A DNA stretch of 64,000 nt from Rufibacter ruber (GTDB lineage: Bacteria > Bacteroidota > Bacteroidia > Cytophagales > Hymenobacteraceae). Below are positions 17,806-26,697 of the stretch, in pieces. The notes beneath the pieces were generated by a model. That model searched no databases and was not told the DNA's origin. It worked only from the letters and a program-made list of their open reading frames with translations. The first letter of the stretch is position 1; every line of letters starts with the position of its first letter. The position numbers and the translations under genes were made by a program. Where the stretch lies: positions 1-64,000 of the forward strand of contig NZ_LRMM01000025.1 of NCBI RefSeq assembly GCF_001647275.1. The letters are read 5' to 3'.

Positions 17806-19944
17806 ATGGCAGAAACAGATAAACTACATTCCCTTGACACCTCCTCTTCGGCAGACCCGGACAAGCCAGAGACACCGCTCATCAGCCGGGAGCTGAGCTG
17901 GCTTTCATTTAACTACCGGGTGCTGCAAGAAGCCAAAGACCCGCGCGTTCCTTTGCTGGAGCGCCTCAAGTTCATGGCCATCTTCTCCTCTAACCTGGAT
18001 GAGTACTTTAAAGTGCGGGTGGCCACCATGCGCCGCCTGGTAAAGCTGAAAAAGAAGACCCGCGAGAAACTCAGGGAAGACCCGGCCCAGGAACTGGACA
18101 AGATTCTGGCCGAAGTAAGCCGGCAGCAGAAGGAGTTTGGGCAGGTGTTCAGAAATGAGCTGATCCCGGAGCTCAAGAAGGAGCACATTCACCTGATCAA
18201 TGAGCAGGAGTGCCATGACCGGCAACGGGAAACGGCGCTCTCCTATTTTCAGAGAACTGTCAAGCCCCTGCTGGTGCCAATTATTTTCAGCTCCAACCCC
18301 AGCCCCCTGTTCCTGAAAGACCAGACGGTCTACCTCATGATCAGGCTGGTGCCGCAGCAGGGGCAGCCAGAGCAGTACGCCATTCTGGAACTGCCCACCC
18401 AAAAGCACGGCGGGCGGTTTGTAGAACTCCCGGCAGAGCAGGGCGAACAGTATGTCATGATGCTGGATGACGTGATCAGGATTGGCTTGCCAGACCTGTT
18501 CCCCGGTTTTGCGCACGTAGAAGCCTTCGCCCTCAAACTTTCACGGGACGCCGAGCTGGACATTGAGGAGGAAGTCTCAGGCAACCTGATGGCCAAGATC
18601 AAAAAGAGCCTGAAGAAGCGGGAGAAAGGCCACCCCAGCCGGCTGCTCTATGACCCAGAAACGCCAGAAAGCATGTTGCAGGCCCTGCTGGAGCGCATTG
18701 GCCTGACCCAGGATGAACTGGTGACCGGCAGCCGCTACCATAACTTCAGGGACTTCTTCGGGTTTCCTGCGTTTGAGCGGGAAGACCTGTATTACCAACC
18801 GCAGCCCCCCCTGCCCCACCCGGGCCTGGAGAACGCCCCCAGCCTCTTAGACGCCCTGCAGACCCAGGAGTTTCTGGTGCATTACCCGTACCAGAAGTTT
18901 GACTACGCCCTGCGTTTTTTTGACGAAGCCGCCTCAGACCCCAAAGTCACCAGCATTAGCGCTACCCTGTACCGGGTGGCAGACAAGTCAAAGGTAGCCA
19001 AGGCCCTGATCAAGGCCGCCGAACACGGCAAACTGGTCACGGTGATTGTAGAGCTGAAAGCCCGCTTTGACGAGGAGTCAAACATCTTCTGGGGCAACAA
19101 ACTGGAGAAAGCGGGCGCCAATGTGATTTACGGCGTGCCTGACCTCAAAGTGCACAGCAAGATTGGCCTGGTGTCACGGCAGGAAGACGGCCATGCCAAA
19201 CTCTACGCCTACCTGAGCACCGGCAACTTTAATGAGAAAACCGCAAAACTCTACACAGACCACGCCCTCTTCACCTCAGATGAGCGCCTTACGCAGGAGG
19301 TGGCCCAGGTTTTCAACTTTCTGGTAGACGGCCTGCAAGACTACACCTATGAACACCTGCTGGTAGCCCCCCTTACGCTAAGAACACGGTTTGAGGAGCT
19401 TATTCAGCGGGAGATGCAGCTGGCGCAGGAAGGCAAACCTGCCTATATGCTCGTCAAGATCAACGCCCTGCAAGACACCCGCATGATTCAGCAGCTGTAT
19501 GCGGCCAGCCAGGCAGGCGTAAAAATTGAGTTGCTGGTGCGCGGCATCTGCAGCCTCTTACCGGGCATATCCGGCGTGAGCGACAACATCACGGTGCGCA
19601 GCATTGTAGACCGCTATCTGGAGCACGGCCGCATCTATGTGTTTGGCAACGGCGGCGAGGAGATAGTCTACATTGCCTCTGCTGACTGGATGAACCGCAA
19701 CCTGAGCCGCCGGGTAGAAGTGGGGTTCCCGCTTTACAACCCTGCCCTGCGGCAGGAGATCAGGCATCTGCTGGACCTTCAGCGGAAAGACAACCAGAAG
19801 GCCCGCAACGCAGACAACACTTACTGGATCTCTGAAGACCCCACCACCACCGTGCGGGCGCAGTACGCCATCTATGACTTTCTGCGGCAGCAAACCGCCG
19901 CCGCCGGCTTTGAGGTCCCCCCGGCGGCAGATACCCGCAAATAG
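17806..19944 (+). CDS. ppk1: polyphosphate kinase 1
   Basis: A 712-residue PPK1, which polymerises the gamma-phosphate of ATP into polyphosphate and can run backwards. Signatures: N-terminal ISRELSWLSFNYRVL, FSSNLDEYFKVRVA, FDYALRFFDEAASDP, the phosphorylated His in LKVHSKIGLV, TGNFNEKTAKLYTDH and the second active-site His region LEHGRIYVFGNGG, then SADWMNRNLSRRVEV. All four domains are present and the length is normal. Downstream of sixA in a likely operon; followed by palindrome copy 11 and a strong terminator. Confidence 0.95.
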   Translation: MAETDKLHSLDTSSSADPDKPETPLISRELSWLSFNYRVLQEAKDPRVPLLERLKFMAIFSSNLDEYFKVRVATMRRLVKLKKKTREKLREDPAQELDKILAEVSRQQKEFGQVFRNELIPELKKEHIHLINEQECHDRQRETALSYFQRTVKPLLVPIIFSSNPSPLFLKDQTVYLMIRLVPQQGQPEQYAILELPTQKHGGRFVELPAEQGEQYVMMLDDVIRIGLPDLFPGFAHVEAFALKLSRDAELDIEEEVSGNLMAKIKKSLKKREKGHPSRLLYDPETPESMLQALLERIGLTQDELVTGSRYHNFRDFFGFPAFEREDLYYQPQPPLPHPGLENAPSLLDALQTQEFLVHYPYQKFDYALRFFDEAASDPKVTSISATLYRVADKSKVAKALIKAAEHGKLVTVIVELKARFDEESNIFWGNKLEKAGANVIYGVPDLKVHSKIGLVSRQEDGHAKLYAYLSTGNFNEKTAKLYTDHALFTSDERLTQEVAQVFNFLVDGLQDYTYEHLLVAPLTLRTRFEELIQREMQLAQEGKPAYMLVKINALQDTRMIQQLYAASQAGVKIELLVRGICSLLPGISGVSDNITVRSIVDRYLEHGRIYVFGNGGEEIVYIASADWMNRNLSRRVEVGFPLYNPALRQEIRHLLDLQRKDNQKARNADNTYWISEDPTTTVRAQYAIYDFLRQQTAAAGFEVPPAADTRK

Positions 19945-19996
19945 TCCCTTTCCGCCCTGCGGATTTCTTTTTTCAACCAGAGCAGAGTGACCGGTG

Positions 19997-20048
19997 CGGT
20001 TTCTGTTTTAGGGCTGTTTTTCAAAAAACAGCTCTAAAACAGAAACCG
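19997..20048. repeat. dispersed palindrome, copy 11
   Basis: Arms CGGTTTCTGTTTTAGGGCTG / CAGCTCTAAAACAGAAACCG pair nearly perfectly (AGGGC against GCTCT keeps a G-T pair). Sits between ppk1 and its terminator. Confidence 0.75.
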
Positions 20049-20058
20049 TGCCCACCCA

Positions 20059-20110
20059 AAAGCAATAAAAAAAGCAGGCTCCTGAGCGCCTGCCGTTTTT
20101 TTATTGCTTT
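20059..20110. terminator. bidirectional terminator between convergent genes
   Basis: A long stem with inner arms GCAGGC / GCCTGC and outer A-rich and T-rich arms AAAAGCAATAAAAAAA / TTTTTTTATTGCTTT. It serves ppk1 on the plus strand and the outer-membrane gene on the minus strand. A degenerate palindrome relative follows to 20137. Confidence 0.8.
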
Positions 20111-20146
20111 GTTTTCAGGAAAACGGCTCCAAAACAGACCTACCAG

Positions 20147-21192
20147 CTATTGCTTCAAGAACCGGCGGGGTGGCACCAGGAAGAGCTCTACATTGAAGAA
20201 GATGGCATCTTTGATGTGGTTCTCAATTAGTGGGTTGGCCTTCTTGTTCTCGCCGTCATACACGCCAAACTTGTGGTTGTACCGGTAGCCCGTCTCTAAC
20301 CCGAACCACAGGAAATCATAAATCTCCCGGTCCCATCTAAAGCGGCCCCTGATCTCAGACTTTCGCAGCTCCACGGTTTCATACTGGCTGAACTGGTCAT
20401 TGTTGATGTTGATGTTGTAGCTGGCCCCTTCAATTTTGTAGCCCAGGTAGAAGAAAGACTTTTCAGAGAAGTTGCGCCTGAAGGTGACATTTGCCGGGAA
20501 GATGGCCTCAACCCCCCAGCGGTCATTGAACGTGCGGTTGTACATGAACGCCGGGTAAATGGTCTGCCGCCCAAACGCATACCCCAGTTGCGCGCCCACG
20601 CCATAAGACAGGTAGGGGCTCTTTTTCCAGCCATAAATCACCTCCATAGAGGTTCTCAGGTACCGGCTAAAGCTGATCTGGCTGTACTTCCCGTAATCAC
20701 CGTTCAGCTCACCTTTCACCCTGAACAGCAACCAATTCTTCTGGTTAATGGGCCGCAGTACAATGAGCTGCCCGTCTAACGAACGCAGATCTTTGTCTTC
20801 CAGGGTATTGTACAGGGGGTAGTCAATGTTGGCGGGTTCTTTGAAGTTGAACTCCTCCAGTTGATAGCCGCCGCCCACCACTACTTTCAGGTGCGGCCGG
20901 TTCCAGACGGGGGCATAGGCCTTGAATTCAAACTTATTACTTCTGAGCACCTTGGCTTCTGAGTTGCCAATATCGCCCTGCTTGCCTTCAGAGCGCAGGC
21001 CAAACCGGGGCAGGGTTTCATAGCGCACAATCACCCCCCGGCTCTTCGCCTGCCCCAGCACAGAGGGGTTGGCCAGCTCCTGCGGGTCATACTGCGCCCG
21101 GCCGCCCTCACTGAGTCAGTGAAAAAACCCTGCCCCTGCACCTCTAGCCCCCAACACCCCAGAACTGCCAATACTGTCAATAACTTTTTCAT
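20147..21192 (-). pseudogene. outer-membrane beta-barrel protein (DUF6268-like), frameshifted
   Basis: The open part (20147-21061) encodes about 300 residues of alternating aromatic strands ending in a C-terminal VPPRRFLKQ, typical of a Bacteroidota outer-membrane barrel. A good signal peptide (MKKLLTVLAVLGCWG, start at 21192) lies just upstream in another frame. The frame needed to join them (reading GGRAQYDPQELANPSVLGQ before the barrel) is interrupted near 21110 in the stretch CACTGACTCAGTGAGGG, where the barrel frame meets TGA. So it is either a decaying gene or carries a sequence error. It follows the phosphoesterase-barrel locus on the same strand by about 36 bases. DUF6268 is my best family guess. 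Confidence 0.65.
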
Positions 21193-21228
21193 ATGAGTTT
21201 TATGTGTCAGGATAACCGCCCCTCCTTC

Positions 21229-22490
21229 TTAAAAGAGAAACCCGAAATTGAGGTTGAACAATTTTTCTTCTTCGCCTATGGAATACGTGGCGTTCACCAC
21301 CGCCTGCTTGAGTACGTCAACCCAGATCCCGCCGCCTACGCCGCGGTGTATTTTGCTGGAGTTTTCGCCGTCATTCCACACCCGGCCGTGGTCTACCAAG
21401 CCCATGATGCCAAACTTGCCGGGGAACAGGTACACGTTGAACTTGAAGACCTCTAACCGCACCTCTGTATTCTGGTACAGCATGCTTCGGCCGGCAAAGC
21501 GGGTGCGGCGGTAGCCGCGCAGGTTGGTAAGGCCACCCAGCATGTTGGCCTGGTAGAAGGGGAAGTCACCAATGTTATGGGCACCGCCAACCCGGGCGGC
21601 AGCGTGAGCTGGAACGGGAGCCGCGGCCCTATGTAGAAGATAAACTCAGACCCCAGCCGTCCAAATTTGTGTCTCTGCCCATTCAGCTGGTGGTTGTAGG
21701 TAAATTCATTCAGCCACTTTAACCCAATACGGGGGTTGATGGGCGTGCTCACCGCCTGCAGGTCTATAAAGGCCCGCACCCCGGTGAAACGGGCTGTGCC
21801 AAACCCTTCTTCTGGCAGCACCTCATCAATGTACCGGTCCTGGGAGTGCTGCACCTGGAACTGGTCATAGAACGGCCCTATGCCCATGCGCACGTAGCGG
21901 GTAAAGCTGGTGTTGAGTGACGGGTTGACCATGAGCCGGGCAATGCGCACCCTGTAGAATTCTATGCTCTTGTTTAGGTCCTGCTCTGACTCATTGCCCA
22001 GCCCAAAGAAGTTGATCTGGTACTGCGGCCCAAAAACAGCAGCCTTGATGCCTAAGTCCAGGTTGTCATTGAGCACCTGCTTGAATTCGCCGTCATAGCG
22101 TATGTTATAGGCGCCGGTGGCGAAGGCATAGTTGGCCCGCAGGTAATGCTCAGAGGCATACGGTGTTTTCCTGAATTTGTGGTTGCGGTACACAGCCCCG
22201 CCCCCCAGGAACAGGCCGTCATCTACGTTGTACTCCAGAGACAGGCGCGGCCCAAAGTACGGCAGCTTGTAGTTGTCCCGGTCATACAGGTTCACCTCCG
22301 GAAAATCTTCGGTTTTATCTTCGGCCTCGCGGCCGAGGGAAATAGTGTTTTTCTCCCCAGTGAAGTCATAGATCTTGGTTTTGCGCACCCAGCCGCCCAC
22401 ATACGAGCTGTCTCTGATGATGTCTTCGCCGTCACCGCCAATAATTCTGATCATTGGGCTCCGGCCTACGTTTCCCGTCACCTCAATCAC
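21229..22490 (-). pseudogene. BamA/TamA-like barrel half of a phosphoesterase fusion, twice frameshifted
   Basis: Two overlapping frames (22490-21453 and 21543-21229) encode consecutive parts of one surface-antigen-type beta-barrel. The first begins in the tail of an IEVTGNVG / GGDGEDIIRDSS region and ends in shadow residues; the second resumes with MLGGLTNLRGYRRTRF, the RGY motif typical of Omp85-type barrels, and ends in LFNLNFGFLF with the terminal Phe of outer-membrane proteins. The break near 21595 is repaired by adding one base in CTGCCGCCCGG (giving Leu-Ala-Ala-Arg). The upstream break near 22550 is repaired by one C in CGGCGCTGTTCC. With 22487-24976 this would make a single protein of about 1240 residues. 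Confidence 0.7.
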
Positions 22491-24976
22491 ATCATCCCCT
22501 CCCAGGGCATACAGCCTGATTTCCTCGGTTTCCCTGTTCTGGAACAGCGCCGGTAAAGTACCTTGCTCACCTCTCCCTCTTTGTTGATCTTGCGCATCAC
22601 CACCTCGGTCTGGTCATTGCTGAGGCGGCGCACCTCAAACTTCTCGCGTTTGTCACTGCCGGCAATGTCTACATTCTCTGCCAGCTCCAGATAGTACTTC
22701 TCAGCTACCTGCGGCAACAGCTCCCGCCGTGATTTGAGCTTGGCAATCATCTCCGGGCCGGAGATGGGGAACACCTCTGCCGGCATCTGCTTTACCGCCT
22801 CCTCTATCTCAGCATCTGAGATGGAGCTCTTCATCTCCTGGGCCAGACTGATCCATTCCTCTCTGGTCACGCCAGACAAAAAGGTACGGTCAACGGTGAG
22901 GGCGGTCAGGTTCAGGCCTTTGTAGTCTGCATAATCATACCCAAAGTTCTGGAAATTGCGCACGGCCCACCGGCGGCTCACCAGCCACGGAATAAGGCCG
23001 TCTGCTTTGAAGAAAGCCACGTCCCGGTCCTCAGGCACCGGCCGGAAGGAGCGGTTGTCTTCGCCTGACCGGGTTTCTACCCAGCGCCACTGCCCCTCAT
23101 GCCGGTCCCAGTCGCCAATAAGCATGTCTAACAAACGGGCCCGGGCATATTCTTTTTGCTCCACGCGGTTGTCATGGTCATTGCGAAGCCGCTCCAGCAC
23201 CTTCTCGGTTCCTACTATGTTGGTGGCGTTGCCCAGGCTGGCCACATCTGCGTGGTCTTCATCTGCGTCTTCCTCTAAGAAAGCCACCGTGTTGCTGAAT
23301 TCATCCAGGTACTGGCGCAGCCGCGGGTCATTGGGGATGTACACCAACTCCGGGTTGGTGTGGTACACCCCGGCGGCACCTGCCAGCTTAGCCGCCACCA
23401 GGGCCCCATAGGGGTGCTGCGCAGAAATCTGGTCTTGCAGCAGGTCGCGGGCAAAAGTCTCTTGCAGCGCCACGGGCAGCACGTTGGTAGGGTCTTTGTT
23501 CACTGACCGCAGCGAATATTCCCGCCCTTCTTCGTTGCGCAGTTTCAGAGAAGAGGTTTGCTTGCCGCCCCCTTTCTTATAAGGAGTCAAACCACCTTTG
23601 GCCGTACCCAGGTCTAGCAGCGGCATAGAGACCTTGGTGCGCCACTCCTGCCGGTAATGTTCCCCCAGCAGACCTCTTTTCACCCCGCCCGCAGCGTACA
23701 TGGGGTTGGCGGCAATGGTTATGGTGCTGTCTGCGTAATCTTCTTTGGGCATGGCAATCTCTTGCTCCTTTACCACTGTTTTGGCATACATGGGGGTTCG
23801 GTAGGCCAGGTAGGCCGGCTCATCATCATCATTCTTGGCCCAGAACTCCACCCAGGCCTCGCCGTTCTTATAGTAGTTGACCCGGGCATAGCCCTGTGAC
23901 TTGTGGGCGTACAAGGCTTCACCCCCGTTTTTTACGTGCTGGGTTTTACAACCCGCCCCGCTCACAATGTGCGGCAGCTTGCCCTGCTTGAAGTACTGCA
24001 GGTTGTGCTCATGGCCGGCGGCATATACAATGTTGTCATACTTCTCAAAGATGCCAAGCAACCCGTTGATAAAGGCCTGGTAGCTTGGGTGCGGAATATC
24101 CTGCGCCACCCCACCGTACTTGCGAGACAGCGGATAAATGGACCCAATGACAGGCAGGGGAAGGGCCCACCAGTTCCTGATAATAGTGAGCGGGAAGAGG
24201 TGGTCCATTAAGGTAAAGTACCCGCCGTGAATACCGTTACTGAACAAGGGGTGGTGGGCTACCACCAGAATGTTCTTGTCTTTGTTTTTGTCAATGATGT
24301 CCTCCAGCTGCACCAGCATGTCTACCTCACTGGCTACTCCGCAAATATTGTCATCCCCGTAGGGCTTCTCATAGGGGTGCAGCCACCAGTGCGAGTCCAG
24401 GGCAATGAGCACAATATCATCTTCAATGAGTACCTCAAACGGGCCGGGGCAACCGTTACCGGGTACAAAGAAATCTGTTCCCACCACAATGTTACTGTCT
24501 GCCAGGTACTCCTCAACAAAGCGCTCCTCGCGCCGTACCGCGTTCCAGCCGTCTGGGGAGCCGCTGCCCCCGCCCCAGTCATGGTTACCGGGAATCATGT
24601 ATTTCTCCCCCGGATAACCTTTTAAAATGTCTAACTGCGCCTTCATGCGCTCTTCTGCGGTCTTGCGGTCATAGGCCCCCGGTTCAGGCAGCCCGTTGTG
24701 GTAGATGTTATCCCCCAGGTACACTACCGCACTGTTCACCCCCGCCTGGTCTATCTGTGATTTCAGGTGCATCAAAGTGGGGTCAGGCTTGTCTGTGAGA
24801 GGAGCACCCGCATCTCCAATCAGAAACACACTATATGCAATTTCAGAGGTGTCTTTAGGTACTTGCTGCTGCCAGTCTTGGGCAGTGCGGGCGTAATAGG
24901 GCTTTGACGTTGTACATGCCTGCAAAAGGCAAAACAAAACGAGCGGGGCAATTAAAAGGCTGTAATAGTTTTTCAT
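22487..24976 (-). CDS. lipoprotein metallophosphoesterase, N-terminal part of split fusion
   Basis: An 829-residue frame. The N-terminus is a lipoprotein signal (LLIAPLVLFCLLQAC, lipobox LLQAC). A calcineurin-like phosphoesterase domain follows (about residues 45-330) with the metal motifs FLIGDAGAP, YLGDNIYHNG, PGNHDWGG, VAHHPLFS and AGHEHNLQ. The remainder is the linker and periplasmic part found in Bacteroidota fusion proteins of this kind. The frame ends in shadow residues (RCSRTGKPRKSGCMPWEGMM); the proper continuation NRETEEIRLYALGGDD lies in the frame of the next open segment, so a one-base loss near 22550 has cut off the barrel. ATG 24976 is preferred to the TTG at 24991. The truncated product could still be an active lipoprotein enzyme. 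Confidence 0.75.
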   Translation of the reverse strand: MKNYYSLLIAPLVLFCLLQACTTSKPYYARTAQDWQQQVPKDTSEIAYSVFLIGDAGAPLTDKPDPTLMHLKSQIDQAGVNSAVVYLGDNIYHNGLPEPGAYDRKTAEERMKAQLDILKGYPGEKYMIPGNHDWGGGSGSPDGWNAVRREERFVEEYLADSNIVVGTDFFVPGNGCPGPFEVLIEDDIVLIALDSHWWLHPYEKPYGDDNICGVASEVDMLVQLEDIIDKNKDKNILVVAHHPLFSNGIHGGYFTLMDHLFPLTIIRNWWALPLPVIGSIYPLSRKYGGVAQDIPHPSYQAFINGLLGIFEKYDNIVYAAGHEHNLQYFKQGKLPHIVSGAGCKTQHVKNGGEALYAHKSQGYARVNYYKNGEAWVEFWAKNDDDEPAYLAYRTPMYAKTVVKEQEIAMPKEDYADSTITIAANPMYAAGGVKRGLLGEHYRQEWRTKVSMPLLDLGTAKGGLTPYKKGGGKQTSSLKLRNEEGREYSLRSVNKDPTNVLPVALQETFARDLLQDQISAQHPYGALVAAKLAGAAGVYHTNPELVYIPNDPRLRQYLDEFSNTVAFLEEDADEDHADVASLGNATNIVGTEKVLERLRNDHDNRVEQKEYARARLLDMLIGDWDRHEGQWRWVETRSGEDNRSFRPVPEDRDVAFFKADGLIPWLVSRRWAVRNFQNFGYDYADYKGLNLTALTVDRTFLSGVTREEWISLAQEMKSSISDAEIEEAVKQMPAEVFPISGPEMIAKLKSRRELLPQVAEKYYLELAENVDIAGSDKREKFEVRRLSNDQTEVVMRKINKEGEVSKVLYRRCSRTGKPRKSGCMPWEGMM

Positions 24977-25434
24977 GTAGAAAACCTGCAAAACTCAATG
25001 GTACCGGTTCTGTACCCGTGAGCGTGGTTGTGTAGTCAGCTGTAGTGAAATTGGTACTTATACGAAGCCAGCCCTTCAGGGATAGTCTATCCTTCTATAA
25101 AATAGCAGCAGTAGAATATATTTATTCCATAATAAAGCCCATAGGTTCTTCCGGACCTGGGCTCTACCTTGATGGGCACCTCCCCGCCCGCCTCTCAGCG
25201 TGCCCGTTTCCCACTTCTGTTTTGGGGTGTTTTCTGAAAAACAGCCCCAAAACAGAAAGCGTTGCCTTTGGCCCTACACCTGCGCCCACTTTCCAGGGCA
25301 TTGCCTGCTGCCTGATTCGTGCTAACCTTCACGGCTGATTTCGCGTTGTAGACCTTTGGATTCACACTTCACAGAAAGTAGCCATGCTCCACTACGCAAA
25401 GCGTTTGCTACCACTGTGCCGCTCCAATTAATTT
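24977..25434. other. intergenic region between divergent genes
   Basis: About 460 bases without a gene. Contains palindrome copy 12 (25215-25258) and must hold the promoters of the phosphoesterase gene and the HD gene; I do not see a certain promoter box. Confidence 0.4.
25215..25258. repeat. dispersed palindrome, copy 12
   Basis: Arms TTCTGTTTTGGGG / CCCCAAAACAGAA pair perfectly around TGTTTTCTGAAAAACAG. Same family as 7477-7523, here between divergent genes, so not every copy is a terminator. Confidence 0.78.
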
Positions 25435-26622
25435 ATGGAAAAAGAAGATCTCATCAGGAAAGCAGGCAATTACGTGTTTGCGCTTTTCAAGGAGAAGTTG
25501 TCTAAGAAACTGGTTTACCACAACTACAAGCACACCTTTGAGGTGGTCAAGGAGGCGCGGCAACTCTCTGAGGGCTACCACTTGTCTGAAGAAGAGTTAG
25601 AAATCCTGCTGTTGGCGGCATGGTTCCATGATACGGGCTACGTGTCTACCTATGAAGGGCATGAAGATGAGAGCGTAGAGGTGGCCACCACTTTTCTGCG
25701 CGAAGAAGGTTACGCTGAGGAGAGTATCACCCAGGTGGCCCGCTGTATTATGGCCACCAAGCATGGGCAGCTCACCCACCACATTCTGGAAGACATACTG
25801 GTAGATGCTGACATTGCCAACATAGGCAAAGAAACTTTTTTCGCCACCGCAGAGCTGCTCCGGGTGGAGTGGGAGATTTTCATGAACCGCACTTTCTCAG
25901 ACCTTGAGTGGGCACAGTTCCAACTGGATTTTCTGCTTTCTGTGAGCTTTAGAACACAGACGGCCCAGGCTAAGTATTCAAAACAGCTGAGCAAGAATAT
26001 TCAGGCGCAGCGCAACCACCTGCTGGACCTCACCAAGAAAAAGAAAAAGAAGGAGAAGCAAGACCGGGAGACACTTGCCCAGCCTAAACGTGGTATAGAA
26101 ACCATGTTCAAGAGCACCTATGACAACCACATCAGCCTCAGTGCCATTGCTGATAACAAGGCCAACATGATGATCAGCCTCAACTCTATCATCATGTCTA
26201 TCATCATCACGTATCTGGGCACCAAGTCTTCTATCATTGGTGCCGAATTTACCCGGAACCCCATTCTGATGATCCCGGTAGGGATTCTCCTGGCCACCTC
26301 TTTGGCTTCTGTGATCTCTGCCATTATCTCAGCACAGCCTGAGGTAACCAGTTTCAGGCTGCGGCCCAACAAGCTGACCAGCCGCAGAATCAACCTGTTG
26401 TTTTTCGGGAATTTCACCAAAATTCCGCTGGAGGATTTCCAGTCTGGCATGCATGATATTATGCGTAACAAGAACGCCCTTTACAACAACATGATTACTG
26501 ACATTTACTATTTAGGAGACGTTCTCAGCAAAAAATACCGCCTGTTGCGCATCTCTTACACCATCTTTATGATTGGGATCATTTTAACGGTTCTATCTTT
26601 TGTGATAGCCATTGCCCAATAG
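25435..26622 (+). CDS. HD-domain protein fused to DUF5706 (Pycsar-effector-like) membrane module
   Basis: A 395-residue protein with two parts. Residues 20-190 are an HD phosphohydrolase domain with metal ligands His33 (HNYKHT), His65-Asp66 (WFHDTGY) and Asp in LVDADIANIG. A Lys-rich linker (about 200-220) leads to a C-terminal module (FKSTYDNHISLSAIADNKANMMISLNS cut here to its first residues) with two helices near 245-300 and one at the extreme C-terminus. That module resembles DUF5706, the membrane part of Pycsar effectors such as PycTM; this assignment is from memory of the family. Possible roles are a cyclic-nucleotide phosphodiesterase or a cyclic-nucleotide-gated membrane effector. It is convergent with a cyclase-like gene. 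Confidence 0.8.
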   Translation: MEKEDLIRKAGNYVFALFKEKLSKKLVYHNYKHTFEVVKEARQLSEGYHLSEEELEILLLAAWFHDTGYVSTYEGHEDESVEVATTFLREEGYAEESITQVARCIMATKHGQLTHHILEDILVDADIANIGKETFFATAELLRVEWEIFMNRTFSDLEWAQFQLDFLLSVSFRTQTAQAKYSKQLSKNIQAQRNHLLDLTKKKKKKEKQDRETLAQPKRGIETMFKSTYDNHISLSAIADNKANMMISLNSIIMSIIITYLGTKSSIIGAEFTRNPILMIPVGILLATSLASVISAIISAQPEVTSFRLRPNKLTSRRINLLFFGNFTKIPLEDFQSGMHDIMRNKNALYNNMITDIYYLGDVLSKKYRLLRISYTIFMIGIILTVLSFVIAIAQ

Positions 26623-26636
26623 CAGAAGGATTTCTT

Positions 26637-26683
26637 TTAAAACAGGAAAGGCTGCGAAATGATCGCAGCCTTTCCTGTTTTAG
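26637..26683. terminator. bidirectional terminator
   Basis: A perfect long stem (AAAACAGGAAAGGCTGCGA / TCGCAGCCTTTCCTGTTTT) with a loop of about five bases, shared by the HD gene and the opposite cyclase-like gene. Confidence 0.85.
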
Positions 26684-26697
26684 CAATGAAAGCCAAG

